A DNA stretch of 7,848 nucleotides, from the NCBI GenBank assembly GCA_947311745.1, contig CAMZLT010000071.1, forward strand, positions 1-7,848. Direction: 5' to 3'. A program made the position numbers and the translations under genes. How positions within the stretch are numbered: the first letter of the stretch is position 1; the number at the start of each line of letters is the position of its first letter. Source of the stretch: an uncultured Flavobacteriaceae bacterium. Lineage in GTDB: Bacteria; Bacteroidota; Bacteroidia; Flavobacteriales; Flavobacteriaceae. Under the pieces are notes generated by a model. It saw only the letters and a program-made list of their open reading frames with translations, did not search any database and had not been told where the DNA came from. This document shows, in pieces, positions 1 through 6,079 of the stretch.

Positions 1-368
1 TAGAAGATACATTACTAAATATTACACATAATTTAAGTAATAGTCCTTATAATTTTACTGCTAATCCACTAGAATTAATAGAAAATCGCTTTATTATTAA
101 ATTTAGATCAACAGCCCTAAGTATTGATGATTACAGTAACACAACAATAAACATTATTGATAATTCAAATGAGTTAATTTTCACCTCGAAAAGCAATTTA
201 ATAAAAAACATTGTTGTTTATAATGCATTGGGGCAACAATTAGTTAACAAAAATGTTAATAATACGATTATTAATCTACCAATTCAAATAGATAAAGGAC
301 AATTTTTAATAGTAAAATTAACCTTAGATAATGGCAAAGTAATTTCAAAGAAAATAATTAAAAAATAA
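1..368 (+). CDS. C-terminal end of a T9SS type A sorting domain protein (5' partial)
   Basis: The reading frame is open from base 3 to a TAA at 366-368, giving 121 visible residues; the start lies before the window. The last ~75 residues have the form of the type IX secretion C-terminal sorting domain. They include a strand reading IKNIVVYNALGQQL, a later KGQFLIVKL strand, and the terminal strand GKVISKKIIKK with its basic end. In this family the domain directs export through the outer membrane by the Por/T9SS machinery and is usually cleaved, with the passenger released or anchored to surface lipopolysaccharide. The passenger domain is outside the window, so the protein's own activity cannot be told. 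The visible upstream part is Asn/Ser/Thr-rich with no recognisable motif. Frame and sorting domain are secure by eye; the subfamily (type A) is inferred from the pattern. Confidence 0.85.
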   Translation, partial: EDTLLNITHNLSNSPYNFTANPLELIENRFIIKFRSTALSIDDYSNTTINIIDNSNELIFTSKSNLIKNIVVYNALGQQLVNKNVNNTIINLPIQIDKGQFLIVKLTLDNGKVISKKIIKK

Positions 369-427
369 TAATAACCAAAATTTAGACAATTCACAACACT
401 ATCGGGATATTACAAACACTCTTATTA

Positions 428-475
428 CCATAAATTCGAAAAGGTTTTACTACGAAAAATTTTACGAATTTATGG
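428..475. terminator. 48-nt imperfect hairpin downstream of the T9SS gene, possible terminator
   Basis: CCATAAATTCG (428-438) is exactly complementary to CGAATTTATGG (465-475). Pairing continues in the same register: an A/A mismatch, three A-T pairs (440-442 with 461-463), a G-U, a G/A mismatch, four T-A pairs (445-448 with 455-458), and a 6-nt loop (449-454). It lies about 60 nt after the T9SS stop codon and before the next promoter, which suits a terminator. No strong T-run follows on either strand, so factor-independent termination is uncertain. It could instead be a dispersed palindrome or a processing site. Confidence 0.45.
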
Positions 476-523
476 CTTTAATAAAAAAGATAGTAACATC
501 TAACTAAACACAGCAATATTCCG

Positions 524-531
524 TAATTTTG
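524..531 (+). promoter_or_regulatory. Bacteroidota -7 promoter element TAATTTTG
   Basis: TAATTTTG matches the Bacteroidota consensus TAnnTTTG at every fixed position and ends 4 nt before the ATG at 536. No clear TTTG -33 box is seen about 20 nt upstream. If transcription starts the usual 5-7 nt after the element, the mRNA would begin at or next to the start codon. No Shine-Dalgarno sequence is present. Confidence 0.5.
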
Positions 532-535
532 CCAA

Positions 536-1624
536 ATGCAATTTAAGGAAATTAAAATAGCCGATTTAAAAGAATTTTTAAATTCCGAATTATATTTAAG
601 CAGTAAAAATATACCAATAACTAAACAACGTGCCTTATCACAATTTGCAAATCCTCGTGCAGATAAAGATGCAATTGCTTTACTTATTGCCATAAACAAC
701 AATAATGAAATTATTGGTTTTATAGGTGCGTTACCTGAAAAAATACCAAATATATCGGCAAAATTAACTTGGAATTCGTGTTGGTGGATTGACCCAAACA
801 ACGGAAAACAAGTTGCTATACCTCTATTTTTAAAATTTTTAAAAAACTGGAATAACTTAGTAATGTTTAGAGATTTAACCGATAAAACGGAACAAATTAT
901 ATTTCGATTAAACCTATTTAAAAAAGTTAAAAAATTAACTGGTTACAGATATTTTTTACGATTAAATATTGCTAAAATTCTTATTAACAAAAATAAAAAT
1001 TTTAAATATATAAAACCTGTTTTACAATTTGTTGATTTTATTTTCAATAAAGGTTTTTCTTTGAAAAATAAATCGTTCTTAAAACCAAAAAATATACTTT
1101 TTACAGCAAATAAAATTGATAAAATTGATGAGGAAAGCGAAAAATTTATCCTTCAAAATAATAAAAACGAACTTTTTAAACGCTCAAAAAAAGAATTAAA
1201 TTGGATTCTTAAACAACCTTGGATTTGTAGTAAAAGCCATAAAGATGCGAATCAGTTTTACTATTTTAGCGATGTTTCGGCAGTTTTTAAAAATTATGTG
1301 TATAAAATTTACAGCAACAGAACCTTAGTTGCTGTGCTTTTTTTAACCAACAATAATGGTTTGGTAAAAGTGCCTTATGTTTATTTTTTAAACGGAAAAG
1401 AATCGGTTGTTCTCGCCTTTTTATACCAGTTTTTATTGCACGAAAAAGCAAGCTCATTTTTTGTTATTAATCCGAAATTACAGATTGCAATCGAGAAAAA
1501 TAAAAATCCGTTTTGGCACAAAAAAAAGATACGAAAGGACTTTGTAGTGTCAAAAAAATTAGCAGCTTTATTACCTGAAAAATTCACTTTTCAAGATGGT
1601 GAAGGCGATTTTGTATTTACTTAA
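536..1624 (+). CDS. GNAT-like acyltransferase, possibly with two GNAT-type halves (362 aa)
   Basis: A cytoplasmic protein with no signal peptide or membrane segment. The N-terminal half looks GNAT-like: an N-terminal strand (residues 1-10), a central strand pair ending IIGFIGALPEKI (59-70), then WNSCWWIDPNNGKQVAIPLFLKF broken over residues 79-101, resembling the acetyl-CoA-binding strand and helix. The C-terminal half (about 217-362) has its own pattern: a WILKQPWI segment (223-230), a hydrophobic strand (264-270), KVPYVYF (278-284), a helix at 290-303, and a closing QDGEGDFVFT. This suggests a second, degenerate GNAT-type fold. Similar flavobacterial proteins are, as I recall, annotated as GNAT N-acetyltransferases; the substrate is unknown. 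Beside a glycosyltransferase (23 nt downstream) and near a flippase, sugar or lipid-linked glycan acylation is plausible but inferred. The ATG at 536 is the only reasonable start, since the next Met is at residue 110. The coding call is firm; the function is tentative. Confidence 0.6.
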   Translation: MQFKEIKIADLKEFLNSELYLSSKNIPITKQRALSQFANPRADKDAIALLIAINNNNEIIGFIGALPEKIPNISAKLTWNSCWWIDPNNGKQVAIPLFLKFLKNWNNLVMFRDLTDKTEQIIFRLNLFKKVKKLTGYRYFLRLNIAKILINKNKNFKYIKPVLQFVDFIFNKGFSLKNKSFLKPKNILFTANKIDKIDEESEKFILQNNKNELFKRSKKELNWILKQPWICSKSHKDANQFYYFSDVSAVFKNYVYKIYSNRTLVAVLFLTNNNGLVKVPYVYFLNGKESVVLAFLYQFLLHEKASSFFVINPKLQIAIEKNKNPFWHKKKIRKDFVVSKKLAALLPEKFTFQDGEGDFVFT

Positions 1625-1642
1625 TTTAATTCATTACCTTTA
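1610..1642 (+). promoter_or_regulatory. Possible internal promoter for the glycosyltransferase
   Basis: TTTG at 1610-1613 (inside the end of the preceding gene) and TACCTTTA at 1635-1642 are separated by 21 nt, close to the Bacteroidota TTTG / TAnnTTTG spacing. The downstream element misses only the final G. It lies just before the ATG at 1648, so a transcript from it would be nearly leaderless. In such AT-rich DNA a chance match is quite possible, and read-through from 524-531 may suffice. Confidence 0.3.
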
Positions 1643-1647
1643 TCACA

Positions 1648-2796
1648 ATGAAAAAAACAAACGTACTTTTTCTAAATTCTTGGTATCCAAACAAGATAAA
1701 AAAACACAACGGAAAATTTATACGAGAACACGCAAAATCGGTTTCGGAATTTTGTACCGTTACCTGTTTACAAGTACAAGGAGTTTCTAAACAAAAAGAT
1801 GTTTTTATTATTGACAAAACATTAAATAACAATATTTTAGAGATAACCATTTATTATAAAAAGCCTAATAAATTTAATTTATTAAAAAAGAAAAAACGCC
1901 AACATAAAGCGTTTAAATTGGGTTTTGAACAACTAAAAAACAACGTAGATATTGTACATTTAAACGTTATTTTTCCTGCTGGCTTTTTTGCCTTATACCT
2001 TAAAAAAAAATATGATATTCCGTTTATACTAACCGAACATAATACTACTTTTTTAAAAGAGGATACTACTAACTTTTCGTTTATTCAAAAAAAAATAATT
2101 ACACGTATTGCCAATAAAGCAAGTGCTTTATGTCCTGTTTCAACACAGCTACAAAATGCCATGCAGGATTTTGGCATTACTGGTAATTATCATGTAATTC
2201 CGAATGTAATTGATACTAGTATTTTTACATTTAAACCAAAATCGATTTCTAATAAAGTTCGGTTTTTACATGTTTCGACATTAAACAACTCTCATAAAAA
2301 TTATAAAGGTATCTTACGTGCCTTTAAACATCTTGCGGATAAAAACACCAATTTTATTTTGACTTTTATGTCTAGTGCAAACATGCAAGATGCAAAAAAA
2401 TACGCTTTTGATATTGGTTTACCAAAAGATACCATACAATTTGCACCTAACACAACAGCACTTGATGTTGCTACTTCTATGCAAAATAACGATGTATTTA
2501 TATTGTTTAGTAATTTTGAAACTTTTTCGCTAGTAGTTGCAGAATCACTATGTTGTGGTACACCTGTAATTGCTACTAAAGTTGGCATTATTCCTGAAAT
2601 AATAAATAAAGAAAATGGTTTATTAGTTACCGTTAGCGATGAAAATATGCTATTTAACAACCTACTTAAAATGCTTAAAAACTACAAATTATACAACAAC
2701 CAAAGCATTTCAGATACTGCTATTGCTATGTATAATTATAAAGCCGTTGGTTTAAAATATGCTTCCCTTTATAAAGCAATCAAAAACAAACTATAA
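1648..2796 (+). CDS. Glycosyltransferase family 4 (GT-B fold), 382 aa
   Basis: Predicted retaining GT-B transferase moving a sugar from a nucleotide donor onto a glycan or lipid-linked acceptor at the cytoplasmic side of the inner membrane. The N-terminal domain opens with NVLFLNSWYPN (5-15) and NGKFIREHAK (21-30), a common GT4 opening. It continues with DIVHLNVIFPAG (101-112) and a TEH motif (129-131). The hinge region reads VIPNVID (183-189). The C-terminal donor-binding domain has a strand ending HVSTL (208-212), Lys220, and the EX7E signature with E291 and E299. After it come CCGTPVIAT (302-310) and GIIPEI (313-318). Length is typical of a complete GT4 enzyme. It starts 23 nt after the GNAT-like gene and probably shares its transcript. 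Its 3' end overlaps the convergent flippase by 6 bp. Two A9 runs (2002-2010, 2087-2095) lie inside the gene. Family is confident; sugar and acceptor cannot be told. Confidence 0.92.
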   Translation: MKKTNVLFLNSWYPNKIKKHNGKFIREHAKSVSEFCTVTCLQVQGVSKQKDVFIIDKTLNNNILEITIYYKKPNKFNLLKKKKRQHKAFKLGFEQLKNNVDIVHLNVIFPAGFFALYLKKKYDIPFILTEHNTTFLKEDTTNFSFIQKKIITRIANKASALCPVSTQLQNAMQDFGITGNYHVIPNVIDTSIFTFKPKSISNKVRFLHVSTLNNSHKNYKGILRAFKHLADKNTNFILTFMSSANMQDAKKYAFDIGLPKDTIQFAPNTTALDVATSMQNNDVFILFSNFETFSLVVAESLCCGTPVIATKVGIIPEIINKENGLLVTVSDENMLFNNLLKMLKNYKLYNNQSISDTAIAMYNYKAVGLKYASLYKAIKNKL

Positions 2797-2807
2797 ATTT
2801 GTTTTTG
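2781..2807. terminator. Bidirectional terminator-like inverted repeat spanning both convergent stop codons
   Basis: CAAAAACAAA (2781-2790) and TTTGTTTTTG (2798-2807) form a perfect 10-bp inverted repeat around a 7-nt loop, CTATAAA. The loop holds both the plus-strand TAA (2794-2796, glycosyltransferase) and the minus-strand TAG (2793-2791, flippase). A short T run (2808-2811) follows on the plus strand; the minus-strand flank is weaker. The stem has only two G-C pairs, so it would be a weak hairpin, but its position between convergent genes supports a shared terminator. Confidence 0.55.
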
Positions 2808-4056
2808 TTTTACTATAATAATAAAAGAAAAGAAGCAAACTCAAAATACTAGTAAACCACATAATTATTGCCGAAGTAATTGCTGCCCCTTTAATACCAT
2901 ATTTAGGAATGAAATAATAATTGGAAATAACATTTACCAACAATGCCAACAAACCAATATAAAAGTTAGCACTTGCCTTACCAATTGAGGATAATAAATT
3001 ACCAAACAAAGTTCTCAAAATTAAAATTCCTGAAATTCCTACCATTAAAATTAAAAAGGTATCGATAAAATTTCCATACTCCTTACCAAATAAAAATACC
3101 AATCCTATTTTACCCAAAAAGTAAGCACCAATTAACAATAAAAAACTGACACCACTAAAAATTAAAATATAACTTTTTATGTAATTTAGTATGTATTTTC
3201 TATTGGAAATACGTTCGGTAAAATACACAAAATCTGTTGCCATTAAAACATTTGGCAAGAACAACAAACTAAACGGAATTAAAGTTATATATTTATAATA
3301 CGTGTTTTCTATCGGATTTTCAAGTAAATTACCTATTAATATAGTATCAATTTCAAATAAAAATAACGGAACAACATTTGCTAATCCTGCAAAAAAACCA
3401 TACTTCCAAAATTCAAAATTTATAAAATTGAAACGCTCTTTTTTCTTAAAATTAACGTTCATTTTAAATATAAAAATTAAAAAAGTTAGTAAAGGAGTTG
3501 TAATAATTGCAATAATATATCCTATTTCACTATAAAAATAGCTCAATACACTTACAAGACCAACAAATAAAAACGAATACGTAATTTCTAAATACGCATA
3601 CATTTTATTTTTGTAATGCAATCGCAAATAAATTTTAACCAAAGCCATTAAAAAATGAAATAAAACACTAAAAATTAGTATTTTAAAATAAAAAGAACTT
3701 TTTTCGTATTTAAACGGATAATACGAACTCAAAAACAAAAGAATACTAACCAAGCCAATTGTTATCCAAAATCCTTTTTTTAAAACATACATAAAAAGTC
3801 CTTCAATTTGTGCTTTTTGTTTGAGTAACGCTCCATATCGCACCAAACTTTGTTGCACTCCTAATCCTGCCATAGGTATTAAAAAAGAAACAAAACTAAA
3901 GGTATAAATTACCACACCTAACTCCTCTTTTACAATAAAACGCAACGCAATTAAGTATGCCAAAAAATTACTAATTCGTGCAATAACTATTGCTGCAAAA
4001 ATAATACTTCCTGAACGTTGAAAAAATCCGTTAAGTAGCTTTTTAATACTATTCAA
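2791..4056 (-). CDS. Wzx-like polysaccharide flippase of the MOP superfamily, TTG start (421 aa)
   Basis: Integral inner-membrane protein expected to flip undecaprenyl-linked glycans to the periplasm. I count about 12 hydrophobic segments across the full length, the number usual for Wzx/MATE-type transporters, with basic cytoplasmic loops such as NVNFKKKERF before segment 7. An early PMAGLGVQQSLVRYG stretch between segment 2 and the first loop, and a GKASANFYIG segment near the end, fit the oligosaccharide-flippase pattern. The frame has no ATG before the Met in PMAGLG, which would delete segment 1 and most of segment 2, and an in-frame stop lies upstream at 4098-4096. Two TTG codons are available, at 4086 and 4056. 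I prefer 4056, giving a typical NSIKKLLNGFF start, because a perfect -7 element (4081-4074) lies between them. It converges on the glycosyltransferase, overlapping it by 6 bp, and probably exports the glycan that enzyme helps build. A role in exporting teichoic or O-antigen-like glycans is inferred. Confidence 0.85.
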   Translation of the reverse strand: MNSIKKLLNGFFQRSGSIIFAAIVIARISNFLAYLIALRFIVKEELGVVIYTFSFVSFLIPMAGLGVQQSLVRYGALLKQKAQIEGLFMYVLKKGFWITIGLVSILLFLSSYYPFKYEKSSFYFKILIFSVLFHFLMALVKIYLRLHYKNKMYAYLEITYSFLFVGLVSVLSYFYSEIGYIIAIITTPLLTFLIFIFKMNVNFKKKERFNFINFEFWKYGFFAGLANVVPLFLFEIDTILIGNLLENPIENTYYKYITLIPFSLLFLPNVLMATDFVYFTERISNRKYILNYIKSYILIFSGVSFLLLIGAYFLGKIGLVFLFGKEYGNFIDTFLILMVGISGILILRTLFGNLLSSIGKASANFYIGLLALLVNVISNYYFIPKYGIKGAAITSAIIMWFTSILSLLLFFYYYSKTKTNL

Positions 4057-4073
4057 ATGTTCTAAATTAAAAA

Positions 4074-4081
4074 CAAATATA
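4074..4081 (-). promoter_or_regulatory. -7 promoter element TATATTTG for the flippase gene
   Basis: Read on the minus strand, TATATTTG is a full match to TAnnTTTG. It ends 17 nt before the TTG at 4056 and lies just downstream of the alternative TTG at 4086, which favours the shorter protein. No TTTG -33 box is visible about 20 nt upstream on that strand. Confidence 0.45.
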
Positions 4082-4144
4082 AGCAATACTACTTTTTATC
4101 TAGTAAAAAAGAAACAAATAATTAAAGATTAAAATATTGCTCAC

Positions 4145-4152
4145 TATATTTG
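4145..4152 (+). promoter_or_regulatory. -7 promoter element TATATTTG for asnB and probably the downstream operon
   Basis: TATATTTG is a full match to TAnnTTTG and ends 19 nt before the asnB ATG at 4172, giving a predicted leader of roughly 13 nt. No Shine-Dalgarno or good TTTG -33 box is seen. It shares the 115-bp divergent region 4057-4171 with the flippase promoter. Confidence 0.5.
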
Positions 4153-4171
4153 CACAAAACCGATAACAATT

Positions 4172-6064
4172 ATGTGCGGAATTTCTGGCATACTAAATTT
4201 TACCAAAAACAAACCTATTAGCAATGCTTTGCAAAATATGGCAACTAGTATGATACACCGAGGTCCTGATGATGAAGGCTATATGTTATTTAATAAAGAT
4301 GTAATTTCCCTTTACGGAAACGATTCCGTTATCAAAAACACCAACCATATTGAAACGAGCTTTAGCCAAAAATGCAAATTAGGCTTTGCTTTCAGGCAAC
4401 TAAAAATAATTGATTTATCGCAAAACAGCCATCAACCAATGAGTGATATTTCTAAAAAATACCACATTGTTTTTAATGGCGAAATATATAATTACAAAGA
4501 AATAAAACAAGAATTAATTGGCTTAGGACATTCTTTTTTTTCTAATTCAGACACCGAAGTTATCTTAAACGCTTACAAACAATGGCAAACAAAAGCATTA
4601 GAAAAATTTAACGGAATGTTTGCTTTTGCCATTTATGATATAGATAAAAATGAAGTCTTTATCGCTAGAGATAGAATGGGAATTAAACCCTTATATTTTT
4701 ATAAAAATAGCGAACAATTTATTTTTTCAAGTACCATAAAAGCAATTGTAGATTCCAAAATATACAAAGCAAAAATAAATTACGAAGGCTTATGGCAGAA
4801 TTTTAAATTTTCCATAGCACAAAGACCAATTACCAGTTTTCAAGGGATTGTAGATTTAGAACCTGCTCATTATCTTAAAATAAATTTGAATAATAATAGC
4901 ATTGTAAAACAACAATATTGGCAAATACCAACCAATACACAAGATATATCGCTTAGTTTAAAAGATAGCATAAATCGTGTAGAAGAAGCACTTTATAACG
5001 CAATAAAATATCGCTTAATTGCCGATGTAGAAGTTGGTTCGTTTATGAGTGGTGGTGTGGATTCTACTAGCATCTCTGTTATTGCATCTAAAATAAACCC
5101 AAATAGCAAAGCACTTACTCTTGGTTTTAAAGAATATGCAGCATTTAACGAAGTAAATCAAGCAAAAGACACCGCAAAATTACACAACATACAACATATT
5201 ATCCAAAATATTGGTCTAGAAGAAGTGTTGCAAAATATAAAAAATATCACTACTGTTTACGACGAGCCATATCGTGGATTATCGGCAAATTTTATGCTAG
5301 GAAAAATGGCCTCGGACAACCATTTAAAAGTAGTTTTAAGCGGACTAGGAGCCGACGAATTATTTGGAGGTTATGATGTTTACAGAAAAATTAGAGCTTG
5401 GCAGATACTACAAAAAACAAATCCTCTTTCTAGATTAATTCCTAATGTACATCCGAAAATCAACAAATTAAAACAACTGGCAAAATATAAAAATATCGGA
5501 CAATTTTACGCACATTATTATACTTTATATAACGATTTAGAATTAGAAAATTTATTTCTATCTGAAACTTTTGATACAACAGATACCATAACAAAAACCT
5601 ATTATAAAAATCAAAAATTTACCGATGATTTTGAGGCAATAAGCTATTATAATTTAAAATCTTATATAGGTAATCACCAATTAAGAGCTATTGATTTATC
5701 TACTATGCACTTTTCTGTAGAAGGTAGGATTCCAATGTTAGACCACAATTTTATAGAAATGGCTTATACAATTCCTACAAAATACAAAATTAAAAATGGT
5801 GTACAAAAATTTTTTTTTAAAGAAGTTGCAAAAAAATACATTGCTCCTAGCTGCATAAACATGCAAAAAAAAGGATTGAATCTGCCTCTAAAAAATTGGA
5901 TGCAAACCGAACTAAAAGAATTTGTTATGGACACAATACATTCGTTAGTTAGCCGAAATGTTTTCAATAATTTGGAAATTGATCGCATTCTAAACAAACA
6001 AGATACCAATAAAATTTGGCAATTAGTATCTACCGAATTATGGTTTCAGAAATTTTTTGATTAA
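4172..6064 (+). CDS. asnB: Asparagine synthetase B type, glutamine-hydrolysing amidotransferase (630 aa)
   Basis: Cytoplasmic two-domain enzyme that, in the family, hydrolyses glutamine and transfers the ammonia to an ATP-activated aspartate. The class II glutaminase domain starts with the nucleophile Cys2 in MCGISGI. It continues with HRGPDDEG (29-36), FNGEIYNY (101-108), SDTEVIL (126-132), FNGMFAFAIYD (146-156) and RDRMGIKPLYF (167-177). The synthetase domain has the PP-loop SGGVDS (293-298), GLGADELFGGY (391-401) and VEGRIPMLD (516-524). All core motifs are intact. One oddity: the usual RL before S/K-I-I-D reads FRQLKIIDL (74-82), so the Arg just before Leu is Gln76. At 630 residues it is nearer Bacillus-type AsnB/AsnO than the ~554-aa E. 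coli form. A 15-nt gap to the next gene suggests cotranscription. Homologues in polysaccharide clusters may amidate sugar uronic acids, and the neighbouring flippase and glycosyltransferase make this possible. Ordinary asparagine synthesis cannot be excluded. Confidence 0.92.
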   Translation: MCGISGILNFTKNKPISNALQNMATSMIHRGPDDEGYMLFNKDVISLYGNDSVIKNTNHIETSFSQKCKLGFAFRQLKIIDLSQNSHQPMSDISKKYHIVFNGEIYNYKEIKQELIGLGHSFFSNSDTEVILNAYKQWQTKALEKFNGMFAFAIYDIDKNEVFIARDRMGIKPLYFYKNSEQFIFSSTIKAIVDSKIYKAKINYEGLWQNFKFSIAQRPITSFQGIVDLEPAHYLKINLNNNSIVKQQYWQIPTNTQDISLSLKDSINRVEEALYNAIKYRLIADVEVGSFMSGGVDSTSISVIASKINPNSKALTLGFKEYAAFNEVNQAKDTAKLHNIQHIIQNIGLEEVLQNIKNITTVYDEPYRGLSANFMLGKMASDNHLKVVLSGLGADELFGGYDVYRKIRAWQILQKTNPLSRLIPNVHPKINKLKQLAKYKNIGQFYAHYYTLYNDLELENLFLSETFDTTDTITKTYYKNQKFTDDFEAISYYNLKSYIGNHQLRAIDLSTMHFSVEGRIPMLDHNFIEMAYTIPTKYKIKNGVQKFFFKEVAKKYIAPSCINMQKKGLNLPLKNWMQTELKEFVMDTIHSLVSRNVFNNLEIDRILNKQDTNKIWQLVSTELWFQKFFD

Positions 6065-6079
6065 TTTATTCTAACTAAA

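Noticed and set aside
478..801. 107-aa minus-strand open frame opposite the GNAT-like gene
   Set aside because: It lies antisense to a better-supported gene, spans that gene's promoter and has no family resemblance; it is a shadow frame.
1596..1790. 64-aa plus-strand open frame bridging the GNAT-like and glycosyltransferase genes
   Set aside because: It overlaps both real genes in another frame and its translation has no recognisable domain; the 23-nt spacer needs no extra gene.
2301..2660. 119-aa minus-strand open frame within the glycosyltransferase gene
   Set aside because: Fully antisense to the conserved EX7E donor-binding domain; its composition follows from the opposite strand's codons.
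3302..3535. 77-aa plus-strand open frame inside the flippase gene
   Set aside because: Antisense to membrane segments of a full-length transporter; no motif and no promoter of its own.
4057..4086. Ten-residue N-terminal extension of the flippase from the TTG at 4086
   Set aside because: A full TAnnTTTG promoter match lies within this stretch, and flippase N-termini normally start near the IKKLL segment, so the 4056 TTG was preferred.
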